DNA of 64,000 nt from Plantactinospora sp. KBS50 (GCF_002285795.1 NZ_CP022961.1:4902001-4966000), one strand, 5' to 3'. Positions 28,606 through 38,650 are shown, counted from the first letter of the stretch. Program-made: numbers and translations. Notes: generated by a model from the letters alone, not told the origin.

Positions 28606-29482
28606 GAGCGTGTCTCAGGTGGTGAGTTTGAGGTAGCGCTTGTGGCAGGTCAGGGCGGCGGCGAGGGTGACGAATGCGCAGTACAGGCCGGGGTCGCGTT
28701 CGTAGCGGATGGTCAGCCGGCGGTAGCGGTGAACCAGGCGAAGGTCCGTTCGATGACCCACCGGTGCCGGCCGAGGCGGTTGGCCGATTCGATGCCGCGT
28801 CGGGCGATGCGGGGGCGGATGCCGCGCTGGCGGAGCATGCGGCGCAGGTGGGGGTAGTCGTAGCCTTTGTCGGCGTGCAGCTTGTCCGGGCGTCGGCGCC
28901 GGGGGCCACGGCGAGAACGGATGGCGGGGATGGCCTGGACGAGCGATTCCAGGCAGCGGCTGTCGTGGGTGTTCGCCGCGGACACGCCCACGGACAGCGG
29001 CAGCCCGCCGCGCTCGGACAGGGCGTGGATCTTGCTGCCGGGCTTGCCCCGGTCGACCGGACTCGGACCGGTCAGAGCGCCCCCTTTTCGCCCGCACGTA
29101 GGCGGCGTCGGCGGTGGCCCGGGACCAGTCGATCAACCCCTGCGCGCCGAGCTGGTCCAACGCGGCGACGTGCAACCGCCGCCACAGACCGGCGGCTGTC
29201 CACGCCTGGAACCGGCGATGCGCCGTAGCTCGGGACACCCCGAACCCCGGCGGCAGATGCCGCCAGGCGCAACCGGTGGTCAGGACGTACACGATCGCGG
29301 CGAACACCGCCCGCGCATCGATCGGCGGCGTCCCTCCGCCCTGACGACGCCGAGGCGGCGGCGGGATCAACGGAGCCGCCAGGTTCCATAACTCCTCAGG
29401 CATCCACTGCTCGATCAACCGCTCGTCCACAGTAGAAACGATCTACCACGAAGATCAGCCGACCGCCACCTGAGACACCCTC
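28606..29482 (-). mobile_element. IS5-family (IS427-like) insertion sequence, 877 bp
   Basis: Terminal inverted repeats are GAGCGTGTCTCAGGTGG at 28606-28622 and its complement at 29466-29482 (one mismatch in 17). A TAA target duplication flanks it at 28603-28605 and 29483-29485, fitting the TNA preference of this subgroup. The left TAA is the stop codon of the membrane protein gene. Confidence 0.9.
28615..29430 (-). pseudogene. IS5-family transposase with two frame changes
   Basis: The N-terminus (MDERLIEQWMPEELWNLAAPLIPPPPRRRQGGG, then TAHRRFQAWTAAGLWRRLH and the DDE residue context WSRATADAAYVRAK) and C-terminus (LTIRYERDPGLYCAFVTLAAALTCHKRYLKL) share one frame. The middle (GALTGPSPVDRGKPGSKIHAL, SVGVSAANTHDSRCLESL, KLHADKGYDYPHLRRMLR, RHRWVIERTFAWF) is in another. 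The first change is at AAAAGGGGG (coding strand; 29080-29088), a slippery run like those used for programmed frameshifting in IS427 elements. The second, near 28730, needs one added C after WF to give HRYRRL and looks like a deletion or read error. Confidence 0.8.
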
Positions 29483-29485
29483 TAA

Positions 29486-30031
29486 GCAGCTGCCGATTTA
29501 ATCTCTAGTAGATCAAGGCACCGCGCTCCGCGCGGTGCGGGGCGGCAAGCCCGGCCGGCGGCAAGCCGCCCCGGTCGCCTTCGGCACCGGGGCGGGAAGC
29601 CACCGACAGTCGCCGGGACACCGCCCCCACCACAGCCAGGAACCAGCCCTCGCAAGGCCGTGACGGAAGCCGGCGGGTCGGCCTGATCGCATGGTCGGGG
29701 CTTCCGGCTGCCGCGCCAGTCCAACCCCGGGACTGGCTTGCCACCGAGTCACCTGGTCGCGGCACCATCTTCACCGCCAGGACGTGCCTGACCCCTCCCC
29801 GCAGCCGCCGGCTCCGCTCCGGAAACCCTCAGCGGCAACCGGAAAGGCCCTACGACGGCGCAGCCGGCCCGATCCGAGGCAAGGTCAACTGAGTTCCGCG
29901 CTCAGGGCGTCTCCAGGGCGTCAGGGCGTCCACAGGGCGTCAACCGCCGGCCAAAGTTGACCGACGACGACCATCGACACCCGGACATAGAACCAGCTCA
30001 GAGCCATGATCACGGCGCTGAGCTGGTGGGC
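29486..30031. other. intergenic segment between IS5 and rnpB, hairpin-rich, no gene
   Basis: The first 30 bases are still low-GC island sequence; host-like composition resumes at about 29515 with a hairpin GCACCGCG-n5-CGCGGTGC (29518-29538) and a second stem CCCCGGT/ACCGGGG near 29568-29592. Four close copies of AGGGCGTC lie at 29904-29941. The open frames here have no recognisable features. The hairpins may be terminators; rnpB reads toward this side. Confidence 0.5.
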
Positions 30032-30461
<430 letters not shown>

Positions 30462-30468
30462 GTCACCC

Positions 30469-30474
30469 ATCCTA
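30469..30474 (-). promoter_or_regulatory. rnpB -10 box
   Basis: On the minus strand TAGGAT lies 8-10 bases before the predicted RNA 5' end, in TTAGGATGGGTGACC. No clear -35 was picked. Confidence 0.5.
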
Positions 30475-30693
30475 ACGACGATGCGTGCCCGACCATCGTC
30501 GCCCCCGACGGCCGCGTCGGGGGATGGGTTCGGGGATCTTGGACACCGGAGGGATCGCCGGGGTCCGCCCAAGGAGGACCCGAGGAGGACCCGGCCCGGC
30601 GGAGACGGCGCCGCGAAGCGGGCCTGCGACGTGGTCCGGACCCGCCGTGGCCTGCTTGTAGATCGAGGGTGCACGTCCTAACCTCGGCTCACC

Positions 30694-31455
30694 ATGGATC
30701 TTTCCCAGGCGGCGTTGCTGGTGGTCGCGGGGCTGGCGGCGGGCGTGATGAACGCCGTCGCCGGCGGCGGCTCGCTGATCACCTTCCCGGCGCTCATCGC
30801 GATCGGCCTGCACCCGGTGGCCGCGAACGTGACCAACTCGATCTCGGTGTCTCCGGGGTACCTGTCGAGTGTGGCGGGCAGCCGGCAGGATCTGCCGGAG
30901 CGCCGCCGGCTGTTGCCGCTGATCCCGACCGCGGTGCTCGGCGCGCTGGCCGGCAGCGCGCTGCTGTTGGTCACCCCGGCCCGGGCGTTCGAGCTGGTGG
31001 TGCCGTTCCTGGTGCTGGGCGCCTCGGCGGCGCTGGCGTTCCAGTCCCGGCTGCGCCGGCTGGTCGGTCACCCCGCCGAGCTCAGCCCGCGCCGCCGGGC
31101 GGTCACGGTGCAGCTCATGGTCGCGGCCGGATCGGTGTACGGCGGGTACTTCGGCGCGGCGCTGGGCGTGATGCTGGTGGCCGGCCTGGCGCTGGTGCTG
31201 GACGAGACGCTGGTCCGGGTGACGGCGGTCAAGAATCTCCTGTCGGCCCTGGTGGGACTCTCCACAGTGGTCGTGTTCGGGCTGTTCGGCCCGGTGAACT
31301 GGGTGGCCGTCGCCGTGCTGGTGCCGGCCACCATCGTGGGCGGGTACGCGGGCGCCCGGCTCGCCCGCCGGTTGGCGCCCGCGGTGCTCAAGGCCGTGAT
31401 CGTGATCTTCGGTACGGGGATCGGCCTGCTGCTGCTCTACCGTGCCCTGCGTTAG
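30694..31455 (+). CDS. TSUP family (TauE/SafE) membrane transporter
   Basis: The 253-residue protein has about eight membrane helices in the TSUP pattern, with the repeat signatures GVMNAVAGGGSLITFPALIAIGLHPVAANVTNS in the first half and GSVYGGYFGAALGVMLVAGLAL...AVKNLLSALVGLSTVVVFGLFG in the second. TSUP proteins export sulfite, sulfonates or other small anions; the substrate is not set by sequence. It is monocistronic and ends toward a convergent symporter gene, with repeats and a terminator between. Confidence 0.9.
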   Translation: MDLSQAALLVVAGLAAGVMNAVAGGGSLITFPALIAIGLHPVAANVTNSISVSPGYLSSVAGSRQDLPERRRLLPLIPTAVLGALAGSALLLVTPARAFELVVPFLVLGASAALAFQSRLRRLVGHPAELSPRRRAVTVQLMVAAGSVYGGYFGAALGVMLVAGLALVLDETLVRVTAVKNLLSALVGLSTVVVFGLFGPVNWVAVAVLVPATIVGGYAGARLARRLAPAVLKAVIVIFGTGIGLLLLYRALR

Positions 31456-31504
31456 GCCGGCGGCCGAGCGCCCCGCGACCGCGCGCCGGGACCGCGACCG
31501 GGTC

Positions 31505-31568
31505 GGACCAGCACCGGGCCGGACCAGCACCGGGCCGGACCAGCACCGGGCCGGACCAGCACCGAGCC
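31505..31568. repeat. 16-bp tandem repeat, four units
   Basis: GGACCAGCACCGGGCC is repeated at 31505, 31521 and 31537 exactly and at 31553 with one change. It lies between convergent genes, just before the hairpin. There are no spacers, so it is not a CRISPR. Confidence 0.88.
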
Positions 31569-31591
31569 GGGCCGGGCGCCGAGGCCCGAAA

Positions 31592-31630
31592 GGGTCGCCT
31601 GCCGCCCCGGACGGGACGGGCAGGCGACCC
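31592..31630. terminator. bidirectional terminator between TSUP and symporter genes
   Basis: GGGTCGCCTGCC (31592-31603) pairs with GGCAGGCGACCC (31619-31630) around a 15-base loop. Confidence 0.75.
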
Positions 31631-31647
31631 CTCTCCCTCGCCCCGGA

Positions 31648-33312
31648 TCAGGCAACCGGCTCGGGAGCCGCCTCGGCGTCCTCCCGGCCGCCGGGGGTGA
31701 CCCGGGGGTCACCCTCGTCGGCGAAGTAGTCGTCGTGCGTGGTGCCGTCCGGGCCGTCGGCCACCCTGCCGGCCCGCAGGGCCAGCGTCACCAGCACCGC
31801 GACCAGCAGGTTGACCAGGACCGCCACGATGCCGACGTAGATCGTCTTCTTGGTGTCGAAGCCGAACTCGGACAGCGGGAAGGCCGAGCCGGCAAAGTGC
31901 TTCTTGCCGGTGGTCGGGTTGCCGATCTGGTAGAGCATCCACATTCCCATGCCCATTCCGGCGACCCAGCCGGCGATCAGGCCGCCCCGGTGGAACCACC
32001 GGGTGTAGATGCCGAGCGCCACCGCGGGCAGCGTCTGGAGGATGATGATGCCCCCGATGAGCTGCAGGTCGATGGAGAACTGCGGGTCGAGGAAGACGAT
32101 GCAGGCCACCGCGCCGACCTTCACGACCAGCGAGGCGATCTTCGCGACGGTCGCCTCCTGGGCGGCGGTGGCGTCCCGCTTCAGATATTCCTTGTAGATG
32201 TTGCGGGTGAACAGGTTGGCCGCGGCGATCGACATGATGGCCGCCGGCACCAGCGCACCGATCCCGATGGCCGCGTACGCGACCCCGGCGAACCAGTCCG
32301 GGAACTGCATGTCGAACAGCAGCGGGACGACCGTGTTGCTGTCCGCGGTGCCGGGCTTCGCCCCGGGCAGCGGCTTCACCCCGGCGGCGATGGCCATGAA
32401 GCCGAGCAGCGCGATCAGACCGAGCAGCAGGCTGTACGCCGGCAGCGCGGACATGTTCCGCTTGATCACGTCGCGGTTCTTGCTGGCCAGCACCCCGGTG
32501 AGGCTGTGCGGGTAGAGGAACAGCGCGAGCGCCGAGCCGAAGGCCAGGGTGATGTACTGCACCTGGTTGTTGGCGTTGAGCACGATGCCGTCGGCGGGTG
32601 ACGGGGTCGCCTTGAACTTGGCGTCCGCGGCGTCGAAGATCGAGCTCCAGCCGCCCAGCTTGTGCGGCAGCCAGAGGATCGCCACCAGGATGACGATGTA
32701 GATCAGCGAGTCCTTGACGAACGCGATAAGCGCCGGCGCCCGCAGTCCGGACTGGTACGTGTAGGCGGCCAGGATGGCGAACGCGAGGATGATCGGCAGG
32801 TGCCGGGCGATCGCGTTGTCGCCGGTCACCCCCATGGTCTTGAGGACCGCCTCGATGCCGACGAGTTGGAGCGCGATGTACGGCATGGTGGCCACGATGC
32901 CGGTGATCGCCACCAGCAGCGCCAGGGTGGGCGAGCCGAACCGGGTCCGGACGAAGTCGGCCGGGGTGACGAACCCGTGCCGGTGCGACACCGACCAGAG
33001 CCGGACCAGCACGAGGAAGACCAGCGGGTAGATGATGATCGTGTACGGGACCGCGAAGAACCCGGCGGCGCCCGCGCCGAACATCAGGGCCGGCACGGCC
33101 ACGAAGGTGTACGCGGTGTAGAGGTCACCGCCGACCAGGAACCAGGTGATCCAGCCGCCGAAGCTGCGCCCGCCCAGCCCCCACTCGTCGAGGTGGGCCA
33201 TGTCGTTCGGGGCGCGCCACCGGGCCGCCACGAACCCCATCGCGCTGACCAGGAGGAACAGCAGCGAGAAGACGATGATCTCGGTGAGGTGGTCCTTCCA
33301 CACGGCGCTCAC
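31648..33312 (-). CDS. sodium:solute symporter, MctP-like
   Basis: The 554-residue protein has about 13 hydrophobic helices and SSS-family signatures: WGLGGRSFGGWITWFLVGGDLYTAYTFVAVPALMFGAG, GFVTPADFVRTRFGSPTLALLVAI, and the Na+-site helix AYAAIGIGALVPAAIMSIAAANLFTRNIYKEY. With a DUF3311 protein it matches the monocarboxylate (pyruvate/lactate/acetate) permease arrangement. The GTG start at 33312 overlaps the DUF3311 stop (GTGA), so the pair is translationally coupled. The C-terminal 40 residues are acidic and probably cytosolic. Confidence 0.92.
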   Translation of the reverse strand: MSAVWKDHLTEIIVFSLLFLLVSAMGFVAARWRAPNDMAHLDEWGLGGRSFGGWITWFLVGGDLYTAYTFVAVPALMFGAGAAGFFAVPYTIIIYPLVFLVLVRLWSVSHRHGFVTPADFVRTRFGSPTLALLVAITGIVATMPYIALQLVGIEAVLKTMGVTGDNAIARHLPIILAFAILAAYTYQSGLRAPALIAFVKDSLIYIVILVAILWLPHKLGGWSSIFDAADAKFKATPSPADGIVLNANNQVQYITLAFGSALALFLYPHSLTGVLASKNRDVIKRNMSALPAYSLLLGLIALLGFMAIAAGVKPLPGAKPGTADSNTVVPLLFDMQFPDWFAGVAYAAIGIGALVPAAIMSIAAANLFTRNIYKEYLKRDATAAQEATVAKIASLVVKVGAVACIVFLDPQFSIDLQLIGGIIILQTLPAVALGIYTRWFHRGGLIAGWVAGMGMGMWMLYQIGNPTTGKKHFAGSAFPLSEFGFDTKKTIYVGIVAVLVNLLVAVLVTLALRAGRVADGPDGTTHDDYFADEGDPRVTPGGREDAEAAPEPVA

Positions 33313-33602
33313 CTCCGCTTCTTGGTCATCTGGTAGACCACCGTGGTGGTGGCGACGCCGAGCACGATGAAGGCCAGTTGCAGCCAGTAGAAGGTCGGGA
33401 AGCCGAGCAGCCGCGGCGCGTCCCGGTTGAACAGCGGCGTGATCAGCGGCACGACGATCGGCACGAAGAGCAGCCAGTTCCACGGGCTGCGGTCCTTCGC
33501 CTCCGACAGGGCCGTCTGCGCGGGATCGCCGCCAAGCGGACCGCTGCCAGCGGTGTCGGGATCGGCCGGCCGCGGCGGTTCGCCCGCAACGGATTCACCC
33601 AT
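33309..33602 (-). CDS. DUF3311 small membrane partner of the symporter
   Basis: The 97-residue protein has a Pro/Asp-rich N-terminus and two membrane helices (NWLLFVPIVVPLITPLF, FYWLQLAFIVLGVATTTVVYQMT) ending in KKRR. DUF3311 proteins precede monocarboxylate symporters and are thought to be accessory subunits. AGGAGG eight bases before ATG 33602 decides the start. The stop overlaps the symporter start. Confidence 0.88.
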   Translation of the reverse strand: MGESVAGEPPRPADPDTAGSGPLGGDPAQTALSEAKDRSPWNWLLFVPIVVPLITPLFNRDAPRLLGFPTFYWLQLAFIVLGVATTTVVYQMTKKRR

Positions 33603-33755
33603 CTGCCACACCTCCTTGTGAAAGCCGTAGATCGAATTAACGGCCCGGAGGGTATCGACGTAGTGACGCCCGTCACGTATCAGCCCGGCGGCACTGCGCC
33701 GAACGGCCGCTGGCCTGCGCCGAACGGCAGGCCAGCGAGGGTCTTTGGGACCCGC

Positions 33756-34919
33756 TCAGTCGGCCAGGTGGGCGACCTCGTTGACGCTACGGACCGCCAC
33801 CCCGCCGTCCGGCCAGTAGTCGACCACCGACAGGCCGGCGGCATCGAGGTACAGCCGGTGCAGGAACGAGTCGCCCGCGGCGAGGGCGTCGCGCAGGATC
33901 AGCTTGATCGGCGAGACGTGCGAGACCACCGCGATGGTGGCCTTCGGGTACGCGGCCACCAGATCCGCCACGGCCCGGCGTACCCGGGTGGCGACCTCGA
34001 CGAACGACTCGCCGCCGGGCGGCGCGACGGCCGGCGAGCCGAGCCAGTCGGCCTGCTCGGCCGGCCAGCGCTCGTGAACCTCGGCGAAGGTCCGCCCCTC
34101 CCACTCCCCGAAGTCGCACTCGATCAGGTCGTCGCGGATCACCAGCGGCGGATCACCGGTGGCGGCGGCGATGCTGCGGGCGGTGGCCGTACACCGGCCC
34201 AGCGGCGAGCTGACCACGGCCGCGACCTGCGCGCAGAGCCCGGCCACCCGGCCGGCCACGGCGGCGGCCTGCCGCCGCCCCAGGTCGGTCAGCGGTACGT
34301 CGCCGCGGCCGGAGTACCGCCGCCGGGCGGTGAACTCGGTCTCGCCGTGGCGCACCAGCAGCAGCCGGGTCGCGGTGCTGGACGGCCGCGGTTCCCAGGA
34401 CACCGGGGCGCCGGCCCGCGGCCCCGGATCGGCCTCCGCGGCCGACCCGTTCGCGGCGGACCCGTTCGTACGAGACCCGGCGGACCCGGCGGACCCGGCG
34501 GACCCGGACGCGGCCTGGTCCATCGCGGCGTTGGCCAGCGCGTCGGCGTGCCGGTTACGGTCCCGGGGCACCCACTCGAAGTCCACCGCCGCGAACCGGC
34601 TGACCAGGGCGGCGGCCCGCGCGGCCAGCGGGCGCAGGCCCTGGTTGCGGATCTGCCAGCGACCGCACATCTGCTCGACCACCAGCTTGGAGTCCATCCG
34701 CACGGCGACCCGGGAGGCGCCCAACTCGGCCGCCGCCTCCAGGCCGGCGATGAGGCCGCGGTACTCGGCCACGTTGTTGGTGGCCACGCCGATCGCGTCG
34801 GACCGTTCGATCAGCACCTGGCCGTCCCGGTCGTCGCGCACCACCGCGCCGTAACCGGCCGGGCCGGGATTGCCCCGCGCACCGCCGTCGGCCTCCACCA
34901 CGACCCGGTCGACCGCCAT
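33756..34919 (-). CDS. bifunctional RNase HI / histidine-phosphatase protein
   Basis: The 387-residue fusion has an N-terminal RNase HI-like domain (VVVEADGGARGNPGPAGYG, NNVAEYRGLIAGLEAA, VRMDSKLVVEQM, RDRNRHADALANAAMD) that cuts RNA in RNA-DNA hybrids. A Gly/Ser/Ala linker encoded by short repeats joins it to a phosphoglycerate-mutase-type phosphatase domain (RLLLVRHGETEFTARRRYSGRGD, VVSSPLGRCTATA, ECDFGEWEGRTF, VVSHVSPIKLIL). The M. tuberculosis counterpart Rv2228c has both RNase H activity and an alpha-ribazole phosphatase-like domain. It lies directly after the zinc-ribbon gene (three bases). Confidence 0.94.
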   Translation of the reverse strand: MAVDRVVVEADGGARGNPGPAGYGAVVRDDRDGQVLIERSDAIGVATNNVAEYRGLIAGLEAAAELGASRVAVRMDSKLVVEQMCGRWQIRNQGLRPLAARAAALVSRFAAVDFEWVPRDRNRHADALANAAMDQAASGSAGSAGSAGSRTNGSAANGSAAEADPGPRAGAPVSWEPRPSSTATRLLLVRHGETEFTARRRYSGRGDVPLTDLGRRQAAAVAGRVAGLCAQVAAVVSSPLGRCTATARSIAAATGDPPLVIRDDLIECDFGEWEGRTFAEVHERWPAEQADWLGSPAVAPPGGESFVEVATRVRRAVADLVAAYPKATIAVVSHVSPIKLILRDALAAGDSFLHRLYLDAAGLSVVDYWPDGGVAVRSVNEVAHLAD

Positions 34920-34922
34920 CGG

Positions 34923-35663
34923 CTACAACCCCGACTCGGCGGTCCGGACCATGATGCGCCGGCACTCCTCGCACCGCACCACCTCGTCCGGCGGCGCCGC
35001 CTTGATCCTGGCCCGGTCGGCACCGGAGAGTTCGATCCGGCAGCCGCCGCAGCGGCCGGAGCGCAGCAGCGCGGCACCGAGCCCGCCGGAGGACTCCCGG
35101 ATCCGGTCGTAGAGCGCGACCAGTTCGTCCGGCAGGTCCGCCACCAGCGGCTGCCGGGCAGCCGTGCGGAACTGCTCCTCCTTGGCGATCTCCGCGAGCG
35201 TCTCGTCGCGGCGCCGCTCGGTCTCGGCGCGGGTGTTCGCGGCGGTGGTCAGCCGGTCCCGGACGCCGTCCAGCACGCCCTGCGCGGTCTCCCGCTGCTC
35301 CATCAGCTCCAGTTCGGCGTCCTCCAGCTCACCCTGCCGCCGCTTGAGGGAGGCGAGTTCGTGCTGCAACGCCTCCAGCTCGCGGGCCGGGCCGGAGCCC
35401 ATGGTCAACCGGGCCTGGTCGCGCTCGGCGCGGTTGCGGACCTGCTCGACGTCGTTCTCCAGCCGCGCGATGTCGCGGTCGAGGTCGTCCACCGCGACCT
35501 GGGCGCGTACCCGCTCGTCCTCCATCGCCGACAGCTGCCGGGCCAGGGCGTCCAGCTCGGCGTGCTCGGGCAGGGTCCGGCGCCGGTGTGCGAGCTGGGC
35601 GAGCGCGGTGTCGACGGCCTGCAGGTCGAGCAGCCGGCGCTGGTCTTGCGGGTCGGCCTTCAC
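34923..35663 (-). CDS. coiled-coil C4-type zinc-ribbon protein
   Basis: The 246-residue protein is a long antiparallel coiled coil (about residues 30-170, heptads rich in Glu/Arg/Leu) with a C-terminal Cys4 ribbon, CGGC and CEEC. It belongs to the family of Rv2229c and C4-type zinc-ribbon proteins (CdsZ-like), proposed to bind RNA or protein. GTG 35663 with AAGGAGG upstream starts the gene and overlaps the expected NIF3 stop (GTGA). The order NIF3 - ribbon - RNase H is widely conserved in actinobacteria. Confidence 0.92.
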   Translation of the reverse strand: MKADPQDQRRLLDLQAVDTALAQLAHRRRTLPEHAELDALARQLSAMEDERVRAQVAVDDLDRDIARLENDVEQVRNRAERDQARLTMGSGPARELEALQHELASLKRRQGELEDAELELMEQRETAQGVLDGVRDRLTTAANTRAETERRRDETLAEIAKEEQFRTAARQPLVADLPDELVALYDRIRESSGGLGAALLRSGRCGGCRIELSGADRARIKAAPPDEVVRCEECRRIMVRTAESGL

Positions 35664-36536
35664 GTGGCCTCCTTGTCGGTCGGGGTACGGCGGATCCGGC
35701 GTGCCCGGTCCACGGGTCGGTGACCAGGTCGGAGACCGTCACCGGCAGCTCGAAGCGGTCACGCAGGAAGCCCGCCAGGTCGTCCAGCCAGGGCCGCTCG
35801 GTGGCCCAGTGTGCGGCGTCCAGCAGCGCCGGACCGCCGGCCGCGAGGTGCTCGCTGGCCGGGTGGTGCCGCAGGTCGGCGGTGAGGTACGCGTCCACCC
35901 CGGCCTCGGTGGCCGGGGCGAGCAGCGGGTCGCCGGCACCGCCGCAGACCGCCAGGGTGGCGATCATCCGGTCCGGGTCGCCGGCCGCGCGTACCCCCAG
36001 GTGGTCGCCGGCAGCGCCGCGGCGGCCAGCCGGGTCAGCTCGGCCAGCCGTACCGGTCGGGTCAGCCGGCCGATGCGGCCCGTGCCCCGGCCGGCGCCGG
36101 CGGCCGGCCCGGCGGCCGGGACCAGCGGGCGCAGGTCGGTCAGGCCGAGCCGGGCGGCGAGCGCGTCGGACACCCCGGGGTCGGCGACGTCCGCATTGGT
36201 GTGTGCGACGTACAGCGCGGCGCCGTTGCGGATCAGGTCGTGCACGATCCGGCCCTTGTAGGTGTCGGTGGCCACCGACGAGACGCCGCGCAGCAGCAGC
36301 GGGTGGTGCGCCACGATCAGGTCCGCACCGGCCGCCAGGGCCTCGGCGACGGTCTCGGGTACGCAGTCCACCACGCAACTGATCCGGCGTACCGGTGCGG
36401 CCGGGTCGCCGACCACCAGGCCGACCCGGTCCCACTGCTCGGCCCAGGCCGGCGGGAACCGCTCCTCAAGCACGGCGACCACCTCGGCCAGGCGCAGATC
36501 GGCCCGTCGGGTCGCGGTGGAACGGCTTGTGCTCAC
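35660..36536 (-). CDS. NIF3-like dinuclear metal centre protein, one or two frame breaks
   Basis: From GTG 36536 it reads [45 protein letters not shown] with the metal ligand motif [14 protein letters not shown] and [16 protein letters not shown]. At the C run 35994-35998 one base must be added to pass from LPATTWG to [30 protein letters not shown] and [12 protein letters not shown] (second metal ligands). Near GG 35707-35708 a second added base would end the gene at 35660, overlapping the next start as GTGA; without it the frame runs to 35329 inside the next gene. NIF3 proteins resemble GTP cyclohydrolase I type 2; function unsettled. Confidence 0.87.
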
Positions 36537-36619
36537 GGCGGCCCAGCTTACCGGCGACCCGGCGGGCACCGGTGCTTCGGCGTCCGGCTCCCGGGCACCC
36601 GACCGGCGACGCGGCGGAT

Positions 36620-37204
36620 TCAGTTGGCCAGCTCGCCGCCGAGCCGGGTACGCAGCACGTCGATCGCCCTGTCCCAGGGGAACAGGTGGATGTAGCGCTC
36701 ACCGGTGCCGGGCGCGTGCAGCGGCAGGACGTCCTCGCCGAACAGCACGGTCACGTTCCAGTCCCGCAGCCGGCGCAGGCCCTCCTGGAACGCCGGGTGC
36801 GTCGCCATGGCCGCGTTGGTGAACGGCATCGCCACGATCGGCACCCCCCGGCCCTGGCTCTCCACCAGCAGGCCGAGGGCGAGCGTGTCGGTGATCCCGG
36901 CGGCCCACTTGTTCACGGTGTTGACCGTGGCCGGGGCCACCACCAGGGCGTCCGGGGTCGGCAGCACGTCCGGGTCCGCGGGGTCCTTGTACGCCCAGCG
37001 CACCGGGTGGCCGGTCTGCCGGGCGAGCGCGGGCTCGTCGGCGAACTTCCGGCCGTCCGGGGTGAGGATCGCGCAGACGTCCCATCCGTCCCGCTGGCCG
37101 GCCGCGATCAGCCGGTGCAGGTCCCGGGTCAGCGGGGAGCCGCAGCCGATGGCGTACAGCACGGGTTTGGACGCAGACGCCTCCGGCTGGTGCGCCGAAC
37201 TCAC
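36620..37204 (-). CDS. flavoprotein (Dfp/PPC decarboxylase-like)
   Basis: The 194-residue protein has the homo-oligomeric flavin-containing Cys decarboxylase fold: KPVLYAIGCGSPLTRDLHRLIAAGQRDGWDVCAILTPDGRKF, PDALVVAPATVNTVNKWAAGITDTLAL (FMN-binding) and GVPIVAMPFTNAAMATHPAF. The catalytic His/Asn set of a true PPC decarboxylase is only partly present, so the substrate is unknown. Its ATG overlaps the stop of the regulator gene (ATGA), indicating coupling to that gene. Confidence 0.85.
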   Translation of the reverse strand: MSSAHQPEASASKPVLYAIGCGSPLTRDLHRLIAAGQRDGWDVCAILTPDGRKFADEPALARQTGHPVRWAYKDPADPDVLPTPDALVVAPATVNTVNKWAAGITDTLALGLLVESQGRGVPIVAMPFTNAAMATHPAFQEGLRRLRDWNVTVLFGEDVLPLHAPGTGERYIHLFPWDRAIDVLRTRLGGELAN

Positions 37205-38435
37205 ACCCCCACCCCCATGTGCTCGGCCAGTTCGGCGATGGAGGCGGGTGGGGCGCCGCGGGTCCGGCGCAGCACGTCCGACATCACCTCGTGGGCCAGC
37301 GGCCGGCAGCGGATCTCCGACGGGGCCAGCCGGTCGCCCTGCAGCAGCATCTCGCCGGCCTTGGCCACGTCGCCGACCTGGGTGCAGCCGCGGGCGATGT
37401 CGAGCAGGTGGTGGGCTCGGCGTTCGGGCAGCAACGCGTTGAACTCCGCTTCCTTGATCTGCAGGTGGGTCTCGACCGCCTGGCGGCCCTCGCCCAGCTC
37501 CACCGCCGCGGAGGCGCGGTGCAGCAGCACGTTGGTGGGTCCGAAGCAGGTCCAGTAGTGGTTGTGGTCGCCGCCGAGCCGGTTGGCCGCCTCCTGGGCG
37601 CCGTTGAGCAGGTCCCGCACGGTGGCGCTGTCGCCGATCCGGGCCGCCGCCATGGCTCCCTGCAGCAGCAGCATCCCGTACACCGAGAGGCGCTCGGGGT
37701 GGCCTCGCGGTCGCCGCTGGGCGCCAGCCGGTTGGCGATGTTGACGTTGATCTCCAGGGCCGGCCGGGAGCGGCCGAGCGCCAGCAGCGCGTTGCCCACC
37801 CGGAAGGTGGCCAGCCCGGCCAGCAGCTGGTCGCCGGAGCGCTGGGCCACCGCCATCGACCGGTCGGCGGCCAGCCAGGACAGCTCGTGCTCGCCGAGCT
37901 TGCGCAGCGTGGAGGAGGCGATCTGGTAGACCTGCCCGAGCAGGTGGGCCGCCTTGCACGCCTCGGCGCTGGTGGAGTACGCGGCGTCGGCCGCCTGGGC
38001 GTCGCGCAGCAGCTTCGGCAGGGCCCGGGTCAGCACGCCGTACCGGGCGTACTGGTACGTGAGCCAGGCGTGGCTGACCGCCTTGCGCATCTCGTCCAGC
38101 GGCGGCGGGCAGGGCGCGGCGTCGAAGAACGCGGTCATCGAGTCGTACCGCTCCAGGGCGGCGCGGATCTCCTCGACCTCGATCTGGTCGATGCAGTTGA
38201 GCCCGTCGGTCCGCCGCTCGGGGTCGCGCCCGAGCAGGAGCTGGATGTCCAGTTGCAGGACGTCGGCGATCTCGTGCAGCACCGAGAACTTGTCCAGCCG
38301 TCGAACCCCGCGCTCGACCTTGTCCACCCAGCTCTTGGACTTGCCGAGCCGGTCGGCGAATACCTGCTGCGACATCCGTCGACGACTTCGCCAATAGGCG
38401 ACACGGCGTCCGATGGGCAACTCGTCCACGGTCAA
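37201..38435 (-). CDS. XRE-type regulator with helical (TPR-like) C-terminal region, one frame break
   Basis: The N-terminus GRRVAYWRSRRRMSQQVFADRLGKSKSWVDKVERGVRRLDKFSVLHEIADVL is a helix-turn-helix of the lambda-repressor type (residues about 8-60). A long helical repeat region follows, as in actinobacterial XRE-TPR regulators. The frame breaks near 37703: adding one G after DRE continues it as GHPERLSVYGMLLLQGAMAAARIGDSATVRDLLNGAQEAANRLGGDHNHYW and on to 37201, 411 residues in all. It precedes and overlaps the flavoprotein gene, which it may control together with itself. An AT-richer 215-bp region upstream separates it from the divergent Prim-Pol-like gene. Confidence 0.88.
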
Positions 38436-38650
38436 CCCCTCCCCTGCGCTCGCCGGCGTCCCGGCAGCACGGCACGTGGGATCTTATACGGCTTCTATTC
38501 GTTTTGTATCGGTCGCACTGGCTGTGCGGCATTCGTTCCGTTCTACCCCGTACTTTTCATGCAAGTTGCAACCGCTCGTCTGCCTGAGCAAACGATCCCG
38601 CCGCACGCCGGTAACGGGGATCGATCTCTCGGGTCGATGTCGAACGCCGA

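Noticed and set aside
28615-29430. IS5 transposase as an intact single-frame gene
   Set aside because: The frame stays open by chance; the conserved middle third is in another frame.
29904-29941. AGGGCGTC direct repeats as attachment sites
   Set aside because: They are too short and GC-biased, there is no integrase gene nearby, and no matching copy is found at the left edge of the island.
31505-31568. Possible CRISPR-like array
   Set aside because: The units are adjacent without spacers and there are no cas genes; it is a simple tandem repeat.
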